Under the pieces are notes generated by a model. That model worked only from the letters and a program-made list of their open reading frames with translations, had not been told where the DNA came from and made no database searches. A program made the translations under genes and the position numbers. DNA of 64,000 bases from JAIOSF01 sp963677755 (GTDB lineage: Bacteria; Campylobacterota; Campylobacteria; Campylobacterales; Arcobacteraceae), in assembly GCA_963677755.1 (NCBI GenBank), contig OY782506.1:1116001-1180000 (forward strand), written 5' to 3'. Positions 36,844 through 44,310 of the stretch are shown piece by piece. Position 1 is the first letter of the stretch, and each line of letters opens with the position of its first letter.

Positions 36844-37543
36844 TATATTTATCTTTGCCATCAAAATCTTTGATAAGTTTATATGTGGCATGTAAAGTAG
36901 CAACTGTCATAGTAGAACTACCAAATCTCCCCTCCATAATAACAGCAGGAATATCAAAATGTTCACAAAATCTTTTCCCATAATCTTTTGACTCTACAAC
37001 ATTTACAAAGCCTACAGGAAAGAGTAATAATGCCACATTTTTAAGGTCAACTCCCTCATCAATGAGTGTATTAATCGCTGCATAGATAAAAGTAGGGGCG
37101 TTTCCACAAGCAAGTATCATTGGTTCATTTTTATGTTTTTTTATAGCTTCTACAACAGCAGCGTAACTTCTTGTTGTTTTATTTTTTTCTGCCATCTCGT
37201 AAGTAAATGGTTCGTTTATATAACAAACCACTTCATTGTCATATTGTTTTAGATAAAAATCACTTAAACCCACTTTTATCATATTTACATCAACTATTAT
37301 TTTAGCTTTATTTTTTAAAAGCTCTTGTATTCTTGGTATAGCATTGTCAGTAAAACAAATATTTTCTAATACCTCTTCAAAACAAGTAGTAGTATGTATA
37401 AGCCTACTTATAACTTCTATTTGGTTTTTATCAAACTCTTTTGCTTTTGGATACTGTTTAAGCTCCTCTTCAATCATCTCAAATGATCTAACTGATATAT
37501 CAGCACCAATATTTATAGGTGGTTGTTCTTGTTTAAATTCCAT
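36833..37543 (-). CDS. cbiC: Precorrin-8X / cobalt-precorrin-8 methylmutase
   Basis: It moves a methyl from C11 to C12 to give (cobalt-)cobyrinic acid. Matching stretches are IEVISRLIHTTTCFE with the active-site His, IIVDVNMIKVGL, ILACGNAPTFIYAAI and LLLFPVGFVNVVESK. The 236 residues are slightly longer than usual because of an N-terminal extension. ATG 37543 touches the cbiL stop. Confidence 0.94.
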   Translation of the reverse strand: MEFKQEQPPINIGADISVRSFEMIEEELKQYPKAKEFDKNQIEVISRLIHTTTCFEEVLENICFTDNAIPRIQELLKNKAKIIVDVNMIKVGLSDFYLKQYDNEVVCYINEPFTYEMAEKNKTTRSYAAVVEAIKKHKNEPMILACGNAPTFIYAAINTLIDEGVDLKNVALLLFPVGFVNVVESKDYGKRFCEHFDIPAVIMEGRFGSSTMTVATLHATYKLIKDFDGKDKYNGK

Positions 37544-38232
37544 TATTTCTCTCTTTTTATAAAATCTATCATTAGTGTCATATATTTTCGCACTTTTTCT
37601 AGTTTCCCTTTTTGGATATTTTCACCCTCAAAGTTTAAATTTTCAAAAGTGTATAGTGTCCCATTCTCATTTATATCATCAGTTTTCATACCAATTTTTG
37701 GTCTCATATATACTTTTGTACTAGGAACTTCTTTCCCAATCAAAGGGATTAGTTCAAATCTATTATCACCTAAACAAAGTGGTTTTTTGACTTTTGCTGA
37801 AGCATAAGAAAAAGAGGTAACCCCTGCAATAACTTTACTATTTTTATAAAGCTTTTTATCTTGTTTTTTGATAATATCAAGTAGATAATACACAGTGCTA
37901 TAAACAGCAGCATCTCCTAAAGTTACAAAAGATACACTTTTATAATCTTTTATACCATTTTGAATCAAATCTACTTGATATTGCCAATCTTTTTTCTTAA
38001 AATTCATAGGGGAATATATAGGGATAATTGGTTTGTCAAAACCATATTGATCCATTAAATCTTTGACAATTTTATAAGTGATAGACTTTTGAAAGCTATG
38101 ATTTTCACTTTTTGTAGGGATACATATAGCACCACAAGATTGTAGTGCTTTTAAAGCTTGAATAGTGACAAGCTCCCAATTTGCAGGTCCTAAAGAGACC
38201 ATATATAGTTTTGTTTTGTTTTTAGTGCCCAA
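37543..38232 (-). CDS. cbiL: Precorrin-2 / cobalt-sirohydrochlorin C20-methyltransferase
   Basis: A tetrapyrrole methylase of 229 residues. It has KLYMVSLGPANWELVTIQAL, ICIPTKSENH, VSFVTLGDAAVYSTVYYLL and AGVTSFSYASAKVKKPLCLG, the pattern of CbiL/CobI. It methylates C20 of cobalt-sirohydrochlorin made by CbiK. The start is probably TTG 38232, overlapping cbiK by 11 bases; an internal ATG at 38202 would cut into the conserved N-terminal strand. Confidence 0.9.
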   Translation of the reverse strand: MGTKNKTKLYMVSLGPANWELVTIQALKALQSCGAICIPTKSENHSFQKSITYKIVKDLMDQYGFDKPIIPIYSPMNFKKKDWQYQVDLIQNGIKDYKSVSFVTLGDAAVYSTVYYLLDIIKKQDKKLYKNSKVIAGVTSFSYASAKVKKPLCLGDNRFELIPLIGKEVPSTKVYMRPKIGMKTDDINENGTLYTFENLNFEGENIQKGKLEKVRKYMTLMIDFIKREK

Positions 38233-39040
38233 GTTTTATTATCTCTTCTTTTATATTATTTATTATAGTTTTTACTACAGTTGGTATCTCTAATAAATTA
38301 AATTTTTCATCTTTTGTAATACTTTTTACTATTTTTGATTTAAAGTGTTGGTTTAACTCATCTTTTATCTCTACCATATCTTTTATATAATGATTACCAC
38401 TTACAAGTAACATCGGTACAACTTGCACTTTTTTTACCCTATCTTTTTTCATTTTTGCTATAAGTTCATCTTTAATAGCAAAAAATGGGAAAGCACCCTC
38501 TAATGAACAAGCATAGTTTAAATCTCTTTTTTGTTCAAGATATTTTGCACTGTATGCAACTGACTCAAGTCCACCAAGTTCTAGTTTTGGAGTACCATGT
38601 ATCACATAAAGATTTGCAGTATCTTTTTTACTTATAGTCTCATCAAGCTCTTTTAGAAATAGGGTGGTATCTTTTGTCCGAGTAAGGATTGCATTTGATA
38701 ATCTAATATTTGCAAAAGAGAAGTTTTTAAAACCTTCAACTGTTTTTTTCAATAATTCATGCTCACAAGCTGGAAAGAGATTTATAGATGCTACGATAAT
38801 ATTTTTATACCCTAACATATCCACATCTGCCATAGTTTGAGCCAAGTTTTTATACTTAAATCCTTTTTTTATCAGGTCTTTTAAAACCATTCTTGAACTT
38901 ACAGCTATAAATACCTCAATATTTTGAAACTCTTTCTCTATAATCTTTTTTAATTCTAAATATTTTTGTTGTTCTATTACTGAACCAAATACTGATAATA
39001 TAATCGCTTTATCTTTTTTGTAATGTCTATATCTTTTCAT
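38222..39040 (-). CDS. cbiK: Sirohydrochlorin cobaltochelatase
   Basis: CbiK inserts cobalt into sirohydrochlorin, committing it to the early-cobalt route. The metal ligands of the family are all visible: His in YVIHGTPKLELGG, Glu in SLEGAFPF and His in LVSGNHYIKDM. An N-terminal IILSVFGSV also fits. Its 272 residues match the single-domain cytosolic form. No signal peptide is seen, unlike the periplasmic type. ATG 39040 has AGAGGA upstream and its own -10 box, so it opens the cobalamin operon. Confidence 0.93.
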   Translation of the reverse strand: MKRYRHYKKDKAIILSVFGSVIEQQKYLELKKIIEKEFQNIEVFIAVSSRMVLKDLIKKGFKYKNLAQTMADVDMLGYKNIIVASINLFPACEHELLKKTVEGFKNFSFANIRLSNAILTRTKDTTLFLKELDETISKKDTANLYVIHGTPKLELGGLESVAYSAKYLEQKRDLNYACSLEGAFPFFAIKDELIAKMKKDRVKKVQVVPMLLVSGNHYIKDMVEIKDELNQHFKSKIVKSITKDEKFNLLEIPTVVKTIINNIKEEIIKLGH

Positions 39041-39060
39041 AATTCCTCTTTAATTTATAA

Positions 39061-39066
39061 TTATAA
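39061..39066 (-). promoter_or_regulatory. Predicted -10 box of the cobalamin operon
   Basis: On the minus strand TATAAT at 39066-39061 lies between the nikO stop (39079) and the cbiK ATG (39040), giving a short leader with AGAGGA. The 38-base gap is too short for a cobalamin riboswitch. Confidence 0.5.
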
Positions 39067-39078
39067 CTTATTTTTATT

Positions 39079-39711
39079 TTAAACTTTCACTTCTTTAAGA
39101 CCTGTTTTTGTCAATTTATAAAATTTATCTACTATTTTTTTTGCAAACTCTATATTGTGTGCGATTAAAATAATACTTCCATTATACTCTTTTAGTTTTT
39201 TTTCTACGATGTTGGACATATCTTTATCTAAATGATTTGTCGGTTCATCAAGAAGCAGTATTTTTGGATTACTTATCAAACATGCACAAATGGCAACAAC
39301 TCTTTTTTGACCACCTGAGAGTTTTATTGGAAGTTTATCTTTTAAATCACTTATTTTAAATTCATTTAGAAGTTGTAACGCTTTTTCATAAGAGCTTTCA
39401 TACTTTCCTGTTTTATTATAAAGATTAAAAGCCACTTCATCAAGCACATTGGAAGTGATAAAACTATCATCACTATCTTGAAAAAGATATCCAACATGTG
39501 GGTATATTTTTTTAAAATCATTAAGATTTTTTAACTTTTGTTCTAGTATAGATATCTCTCCTGTTGACTTTTCAAGTCCTAAAATAGCTCGAAGTAGAGT
39601 AGTTTTTCCTACCCCATTTTGTCCTATGATGGCTATTTTTTCATTATTGTTTAACTTTAAATTGATATTTTCAAAAACATCAGTTTTAAGATTATTTAAT
39701 ATAATAGACAA
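39079..39711 (-). CDS. nikO: ECF-type nickel/cobalt transporter ATPase (NikO/CbiO)
   Basis: A 210-residue ABC ATPase. It has Walker A IIGQNGVGKTTLLRAILG, the Q-loop GYLFQDSDDSF, the signature KLSGGQKRVVAICA and Walker B ILLLDEPTNHLD, with a switch His in IAHN. It powers uptake with the NikQ and NikM subunits. TTG 39711 has GGAG 7 bases upstream and overlaps nikQ by 20 bases. It is the last gene of the transporter operon. Confidence 0.9.
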   Translation of the reverse strand: MSIILNNLKTDVFENINLKLNNNEKIAIIGQNGVGKTTLLRAILGLEKSTGEISILEQKLKNLNDFKKIYPHVGYLFQDSDDSFITSNVLDEVAFNLYNKTGKYESSYEKALQLLNEFKISDLKDKLPIKLSGGQKRVVAICACLISNPKILLLDEPTNHLDKDMSNIVEKKLKEYNGSIILIAHNIEFAKKIVDKFYKLTKTGLKEVKV

Positions 39712-40357
39712 AGATTACTCCTAATATTGTACTAAGAAGTAATATCTCATTTACTTCAAATTTTATTTTACTTGCAGGTAAAAGCCTATCATCTTTGGTT
39801 CGTAAATGAATTACATCATGAACCATTTGCATTTTACTTATAGAGGTGTAAAGCATAAAAGCTAAAATATCCCCATAGGTTTTAAAAGTTTTAATATTAA
39901 CTCCTCCATTAAATCCTCTGATTTTAAGTACCTCTTTAAGTCGTAAAATAGTTGAAAAGAGAACCTCAATATATTTGATGGTAAAAAATAAGACCAAAGA
40001 AAAGTTGTTGGCAACTTTTAAATTTTGTAATCCTCCATAAAGTTTAAATCCATCAAAATTAAAACTTAATGTAAACCATAAAATAAGATTTGCTCTTATA
40101 AGTACGAGCCATGCTAATTCATTTTTCCCCTCAAGAAAAAGGATTAAAAAAGTGACCCCTATAAAAAGGTTTACTTTTAGAACCTTAAAAAAGATAGTTT
40201 TAAAATCTCCATTTAAAATTATTGCCTGTACTAAAATAGGTAATAATAAAAGGAGATCAAGAGTTTGAGCTGTAGCTATAAAAAAACTATAAAAGAGTAC
40301 GCAAAGAACCCCTATAGAATAGTCTATTTTTGGTAGCGTCTTGCAAATAACTGCCAT
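39692..40357 (-). CDS. nikQ: ECF transporter transmembrane coupling protein (NikQ/CbiQ)
   Basis: A 221-residue inner-membrane protein with about five spans. The coupling helices of the EcfT family are marked by ILRLKEVLKIRGFNGGVN (Arg-Gly motif) and DVIHLRTKDDRL. It links the ATPase to the substrate-binding NikM. It overlaps the neighbours on both sides (34 bases with nikL, 20 with nikO), showing strong translational coupling. Confidence 0.88.
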   Translation of the reverse strand: MAVICKTLPKIDYSIGVLCVLFYSFFIATAQTLDLLLLLPILVQAIILNGDFKTIFFKVLKVNLFIGVTFLILFLEGKNELAWLVLIRANLILWFTLSFNFDGFKLYGGLQNLKVANNFSLVLFFTIKYIEVLFSTILRLKEVLKIRGFNGGVNIKTFKTYGDILAFMLYTSISKMQMVHDVIHLRTKDDRLLPASKIKFEVNEILLLSTILGVIFVYYIK

Positions 40358-40839
40358 AAACCAAATACTCCTAAAATATATCCAAGTCCAACAAGGAGTT
40401 GTTCAAGTTTTGATTTGTGCTTATTGACAATAGTTTCAATTTTTGTATTTTGTTTGTTAAGCTCACTTCTTATAATTTGTCTTATTTTTGTCTCATCAAT
40501 ACTATTCATTGTAGCATTTGAACTATTAACTATATCGGAGAGTTCCTCTGTTTCACTTTTTTCGATCTCTACATCTGCCCAGTGTCCCATACCTCCATCA
40601 ATATGAACTCCAAAAGGTGCTTTAAAAGCTACTTTATTTTCAAATACACCCTCATCATCTAAATTTCCTTTGAATAACTCTTTGTCATTATGTGTAACTG
40701 TAAACCCACACCCTTTACAAGCATCTCCATTTCCAAAATAAGACTCGACAAAAAGTTCACCACTTTCATAAGATGCAGTTACACTTAAAGAGTGTGCAAA
40801 TAAGATAAGTGGAGATAGAAAAAGTAATAAAATTTTCAT
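40324..40839 (-). CDS. nikL: NikL-like accessory component of the nickel/cobalt transporter
   Basis: A 171-residue protein with a signal sequence (about 1-16, ending LFAH) and a beta-rich domain with the metal-ligand-like DACKGCGF. A coiled-coil region precedes a C-terminal membrane helix (about 146-164). This signal - CarboxypepD-reg-like domain - membrane anchor layout and position between NikM and NikQ match NikL of NikKMLQO systems. Sequence identity could not be tested. Confidence 0.72.
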   Translation of the reverse strand: MKILLLFLSPLILFAHSLSVTASYESGELFVESYFGNGDACKGCGFTVTHNDKELFKGNLDDEGVFENKVAFKAPFGVHIDGGMGHWADVEIEKSETEELSDIVNSSNATMNSIDETKIRQIIRSELNKQNTKIETIVNKHKSKLEQLLVGLGYILGVFGLWQLFARRYQK

Positions 40840-41426
40840 ATATTTAATCCTTTAATTTGATATTTTTGTAATGTTCTAAATAAAAATATCATAATAACAC
40901 CTTCAACAACAGCCAAAGGAAAATGTGCCAAAAGAGCAACTTTTGCAACTGATAAAAACTCCCCATTACTAAACAGTAGTGCTACAGCTATCCCTATAGC
41001 AGCTACCAAAACAGGTAAAAAGCCTACTAAAAAAGAGACTACAGTAGGAGGAAAAGTATCTTTTAGTATTCTAAAGAGATAAAATCCAACCATCGCTCCA
41101 ACTCCTGTATTTAAAGTATTTACAGCCAATGAACTAATCCCTCCAAATCCTATAAGCAACGCTTGTAGAAGTAAAGCAATCAAAAGAGCCGTAAAACTAT
41201 GCCAACCAAGCATAATCCCGATAATGCCAAGCATCATAAAATGGACACTTGTTACCCCTATAGGGAGGTGTACTGTCGATATAACAAAAAATAGTGCACT
41301 TATAAGTGCTACTTTTGAGATATCTTCATGGTGTAGTTTTCGTACACTATTAATAATAAGTGGAGCCAAAATGATTGTTGATACAACAATAACTTCTGTT
41401 GATAATACCCCTTCACTAATATGCAT
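40836..41426 (-). CDS. nikM: ECF transporter substrate-binding membrane protein (NikM/CbiM)
   Basis: A 196-residue membrane protein. It begins MHISEGVLS, the conserved metal-binding N-terminus of NikM/CbiM, where the N-terminal amine and His2 bind Ni(II) or Co(II). VHLPIGVTSVHFMMLGIIG adds further His residues. About six membrane spans follow. Position upstream of nikL with a 4-base overlap fits NikKMLQO order. The subfamily does not decide nickel or cobalt by eye; the adjacent cobalamin operon suggests cobalt. Confidence 0.93.
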   Translation of the reverse strand: MHISEGVLSTEVIVVSTIILAPLIINSVRKLHHEDISKVALISALFFVISTVHLPIGVTSVHFMMLGIIGIMLGWHSFTALLIALLLQALLIGFGGISSLAVNTLNTGVGAMVGFYLFRILKDTFPPTVVSFLVGFLPVLVAAIGIAVALLFSNGEFLSVAKVALLAHFPLAVVEGVIMIFLFRTLQKYQIKGLNI

Positions 41427-41435
41427 ATTAATCCC

Positions 41436-42230
41436 TTATTTCATTTGCTTTGCTTCAACCCAAATAACAGCATCTTGAGAAAGTTCTTTCCCTTTATACT
41501 CTTTATCTGTTCCAGCTCCTAAGGCACAAAATCCCCAAAATCCTGCTTTTGGAATTGAGAATGTAAACTCTCCATTTTTATTTGCTTTTATTCCCATTGT
41601 TATAAATGAGTCTTGTGGTGCTTCAACTCTATTTTTTCCCATTGCATTATTTTTCATATCGGGAGTATTATTAATATATTCCACTTCTATCTCTGCATAT
41701 GGCACCACTTTCCCATTAGATTTTACTATACCTGTAAAGCTTCCACCTTCCCAGATTGAGTATGGTTTAGTTAAAGGTACTATTTCTGCTTTTAGACCAA
41801 GTTCTGCATCCCAATCAGTTGGTGTACCTGCTACATTAATTACACTTTTAGTAATTTGTTGGATATAAACATCTTCACTCGCTTCATAATACGGAATTGG
41901 AACCATAATAAACATATGATCTCCCATTCTTCTTGCTTTATATTCTGATTCATATGCTTTTCCAACATTATGTTTCCCTTTCCAAGAGATTGGTTTAAGG
42001 GTATTTTTTAGATCTTTCTTTTTCTCTTTATTAATAACATAAAACTCCTCTACACCTGCCATATCCATCGTATGTTCATCTGCAAATGGATGTGTAAAAA
42101 CATGCTTTAACTCAATTGTTTGCCCTTTTTCTAATGCTGTATTTGGTGTATAAAGCATTTGGAAATGTGCCAATGCTGATGTTGTTGCTATAGAAGCTGC
42201 TGCGATTATACTTATTGTTAGTTTTTTCAT
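41436..42230 (-). CDS. nikK: NikK-like DUF4198 periplasmic component
   Basis: A 264-residue exported protein with a clear signal peptide (MKKLTISIIAAASIATTSALA). The mature N-terminus HFQMLYTPNTALEKGQTIEL starts with His, as in DUF4198 proteins linked to nickel or cobalt uptake. Further His/Met-rich parts (HVFTHPFADEHTMDM) could bind metal. The frame extends to 42260, but ATG 42230 has AAAAGGA 6-7 bases upstream and starts the signal peptide, so I use it. It heads the nikKMLQO operon and is preceded by two palindromic operator candidates. Confidence 0.82.
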   Translation of the reverse strand: MKKLTISIIAAASIATTSALAHFQMLYTPNTALEKGQTIELKHVFTHPFADEHTMDMAGVEEFYVINKEKKKDLKNTLKPISWKGKHNVGKAYESEYKARRMGDHMFIMVPIPYYEASEDVYIQQITKSVINVAGTPTDWDAELGLKAEIVPLTKPYSIWEGGSFTGIVKSNGKVVPYAEIEVEYINNTPDMKNNAMGKNRVEAPQDSFITMGIKANKNGEFTFSIPKAGFWGFCALGAGTDKEYKGKELSQDAVIWVEAKQMK

Positions 42231-42244
42231 TTTTTTCCTTTTAT

Positions 42245-42259
42245 TGCAACTAAGTTGCA
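42245..42259. promoter_or_regulatory. Candidate operator A in the nikK leader
   Basis: An inverted repeat TGCAACT-A-AGTTGCA (7-1-7), centred at 42252, lies between the predicted transcription start and the nikK RBS. Its core is identical in both arms to operator B. A repressor bound here would block early elongation. Confidence 0.6.
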
Positions 42260-42272
42260 TTTATTAACTGAG

Positions 42273-42300
42273 ATTGTAATAGTATTTATTTTAAATGCAA
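42273..42300 (-). promoter_or_regulatory. Predicted nikKMLQO promoter
   Basis: On the minus strand TTGCAT (42300-42295) and TACAAT (42278-42273) are 16 bases apart and fit -35 and -10 boxes. The -35 is embedded in operator B. The start of transcription would fall near 42266, between the two palindromes. Confidence 0.5.
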
Positions 42301-42318
42301 CTTAGTTGCATTTAAAAT
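42288..42318. promoter_or_regulatory. Candidate operator B, perfect 15-1-15 palindrome
   Basis: Positions 42288-42302 and 42304-42318 are exact reverse complements around a single central base (42303). The inner core is ATGCAACT-T-AGTTGCAT. Its centre is 51 bases, about five helical turns, from the centre of operator A, and it covers the predicted -35 box. It does not resemble the NikR or Fur boxes I know, so the regulator is unidentified; a metal-responsive repressor is inferred. Confidence 0.65.
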
Positions 42319-42530
42319 TATATTGTGTAGTTATAAATTAAAAAAGGTGGAGAAGTTTTGTATTCTTGATATTCAATGGCTTTAAGATGGTATTGATGGT
42401 TTGCATCAATTGTACATAGTTTGTACATTGTAGAATACATAGCAATAATTGCTAATGAAAAGTATCGTTTCGAATAACCTCTTAAATGTCTCATAAAGTG
42501 GATTTTACCCAATAGTTACTTATTTTTAGG

Positions 42531-42545
42531 TATAATCTATTTATG
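42531..42545 (+). promoter_or_regulatory. -10 box immediately upstream of cvfB ATG (predicted leaderless)
   Basis: TATAAT at 42531-42536 is 6 bases before the ATG at 42543, and there is no Shine-Dalgarno at a normal distance. The rest of the 225-base gap back to the nik operator shows only a doubtful short ORF on the minus strand. Confidence 0.45.
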
Positions 42546-43388
42546 ATAAACGAACATATACAATTAGGTGAAATCAACACCCTAAAAATAAACAGAATAA
42601 CAGAGCCAGGTATTTATTTAGAAGCACAAGATGAAGAGGTTGTACTTTTACCAAATGCTTATGTTACAAAAGAGATGCAAGTAGATGATGAACTAGATGT
42701 ATTTATATATACAGATAGTGAAGATAGATTAGTAGCTACTACACAAACACCTTATGGTATGAAAAACCAATTTATGTTTGCAAAAGTTGTAGATACTACT
42801 TCTTTTGGTGCTTTTATAGATTGGGGACTTTTAAAAGATCTCTTTGTACCGAAAAACAGACAAAAAAATCCTTTTAGAGTAGGGGATATGAGAATTGTTC
42901 GAATTATAGAAGATGAAGAAACTTCAAGACTTATAGGTGTCGAAAAAATCACCTCATTTTTAAGTTCAGATACACAAAAGCTAGAAAAAAATCAAGAAGT
43001 AGAAATCCTCCTTTTTGCTAAAACTCCTATGGGATATAAAGTTATCATCAATAATACTTATGAAGGTATGATATACAAAAATGAGATTTTTAGTGATGTA
43101 AATGTGGGTGAAAAATTGACAGCTTATATTAAAAATATAAGAGATGATGGGAAAGTAGATGTATCACTACAACCTATTGGAAAAAGCAATGCAGATGATA
43201 TAAATACAAAAAAAATCCTTGATGTATTAGCACAAAATTTCAATGACCTACCATACAACTATAAAACAGATGCAGATACTATCAAAGACCTATTTGGTAT
43301 AAGTAAAAAAGCATATAAAAGAGCTTTAACAAAACTTGTAGAAGATAATATAATAAAAATAGATGATGAGGGTATGAGTAAGATTTAG
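42543..43388 (+). CDS. CvfB-family S1-domain RNA-binding protein
   Basis: A 281-residue protein with consecutive S1-type beta barrels and a winged helix. The first barrel has INRITEPGIYLEAQDEEVVL. The second has FAKVVDTTSFGAFIDWGLLK, followed by DLFVPKNRQ. A third has ILLFAKTPMGYKVIINNTYEG, with VGEKLTAYIKNIRDDGKVDV after it. The C-terminal winged helix has IKDLFGISKKAYKRALTKLV. This is the CvfB/YitL layout; the cellular target is unknown. The stop at 43388 lies 12 bases from the edge of the integron cassettes. Confidence 0.88.
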   Translation: MINEHIQLGEINTLKINRITEPGIYLEAQDEEVVLLPNAYVTKEMQVDDELDVFIYTDSEDRLVATTQTPYGMKNQFMFAKVVDTTSFGAFIDWGLLKDLFVPKNRQKNPFRVGDMRIVRIIEDEETSRLIGVEKITSFLSSDTQKLEKNQEVEILLFAKTPMGYKVIINNTYEGMIYKNEIFSDVNVGEKLTAYIKNIRDDGKVDVSLQPIGKSNADDINTKKILDVLAQNFNDLPYNYKTDADTIKDLFGISKKAYKRALTKLVEDNIIKIDDEGMSKI

Positions 43389-43400
43389 TTTTAAGTATAT

Positions 43401-43527
43401 CGCTTGACTTGAGAAACAAGCTAAACTAACGTCATTTATATTTAATCTTTCAAGTATATCAATGCGACACTTAAAAGCTTGATATTTTCGCAGTTTTAGC
43501 TTGTTTCTCTCCAAGGTTTTGTTAGAC
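43401..43527 (-). repeat. attC recombination site of cassette B (long type)
   Basis: Read on the minus strand it starts with the core GTCTAAC (43527-43521), directly after the cassette stop codon, and ends TCAAGCG at 43401. A perfect 15-base stem pairs 43411-43425 (GAGAAACAAGCTAAA) with 43495-43509. About 69 bases lie between the arms, as in long attC sites. The terminal core after G reads ATATAC rather than TTAGAC, because the bases beyond the last cassette belong to the insertion target. Confidence 0.82.
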
Positions 43528-44226
43528 TTATTTGTTTATTTGTTCTTCATATTCATCTATAGTACATAGAGATTCAGATGGATGATTTTCCTCTAAATTT
43601 TCTTTTTGTATTTTTATTAATGATATTATTTTTTTAGTAATCATATTAATATCTGGATTAACTTTATCTATTAATGTTAAAGATAAATGTTCTTGCGTTG
43701 TTTTTAATGCATTTAAAATTTGCTCAAAATTTGCTAATTCCATACATATATGGACAAGTAGTAATCTATTCCCATCTTCAATATATTTATATAAATCTGG
43801 ATTTTCAAGTTCTTTTTTAATATTATTTAATTGTGTTGACGATTCAATAATATTTGAAATAAAATAGTTATTATATACTTTTTGTACTTCATCATTTCCA
43901 CAGTTTGGAGACTTCATTCGTTTTAAATCTGATTGAAATCTAGTATTAAAAGTATTGATTTTATCTAAACTACTTAATAATAAATATTCAAAATGTAAAA
44001 TAAGAACTTCTTTTTCTTTCTCAATTTTAGACTTTTCAATAAGTTTAGAATTATGTATTGATTTTATCATACTAAGCGAAGCTAGAAATGATGAAATTAG
44101 AATTGCTATTGCACTTATATATAGTGCATTATCATTTGTTAATGTACTTTTATAGATTAAGGTGGCAAAAATATAAATACCAATAATCCAGAAAATTGTA
44201 AACATTAAATTTATAAACTTATTCAT
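43528..44226 (-). CDS. Cassette B: two-helix membrane protein with coiled coil, unknown function
   Basis: A 232-residue protein I do not recognise. Two membrane helices (about 5-24 and 33-53) are followed by a long charged helical region (KLIEKSKIEKEKEVLILHFE). A hydrophobic helical stretch lies at about 145-175, and the tail is acidic. The topology puts most of the protein in the cytoplasm. The start ATG lies 17 bases into the cassette, just after the core, with AAAGGAAT as RBS. The stop abuts the attC core, a compact arrangement typical of gene cassettes. No toxin, antitoxin or enzyme motif is seen. Confidence 0.75.
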   Translation of the reverse strand: MNKFINLMFTIFWIIGIYIFATLIYKSTLTNDNALYISAIAILISSFLASLSMIKSIHNSKLIEKSKIEKEKEVLILHFEYLLLSSLDKINTFNTRFQSDLKRMKSPNCGNDEVQKVYNNYFISNIIESSTQLNNIKKELENPDLYKYIEDGNRLLLVHICMELANFEQILNALKTTQEHLSLTLIDKVNPDINMITKKIISLIKIQKENLEENHPSESLCTIDEYEEQINK

Positions 44227-44241
44227 AATATTCCTTTAGTA

Positions 44242-44310
44242 GTCTAACGGTTGAGTTGAGAAATAAATTAGCCGCAGGGTAATTTATTTCTCTCCAATGA
44301 TTTGTTAGTA
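44242..44310 (-). repeat. attC recombination site of cassette A (short type)
   Basis: On the minus strand TACTAAC (44310-44304) opens and GTTAGAC (44248-44242) closes a 69-base site. A perfect 13-base stem pairs 44258-44270 (GAGAAATAAATTA) with 44280-44292 around a 9-base loop. The inner sequence before the closing core, AACTCAACC, resembles the AATTCAAGC of classical attC sites. The first core contains the last sense codon and the stop codon of cassette A's gene. Confidence 0.88.

Noticed and set aside
39041..39078. A cobalamin riboswitch in front of the B12 operon.
   Set aside because: The gap to nikO is 38 bases, far too short, and no B12-box-like sequence is seen there or before nikK.
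42318..42512. A 64-codon minus-strand ORF (TTG start, or ATG at codon 7) between the nik operators and cvfB.
   Set aside because: It runs into operator B, has no clear RBS and no family I recognise. A remnant of a transposase C-terminus crossed my mind, but no inverted repeats or other transposase parts are present, so I did not list it as a gene.
43389..43527. The long hairpin after the cassette B gene as a bidirectional terminator between it and cvfB.
   Set aside because: There is no T tract beside the stem, the loop is about 69 bases, and the core boxes match an attC site much better.
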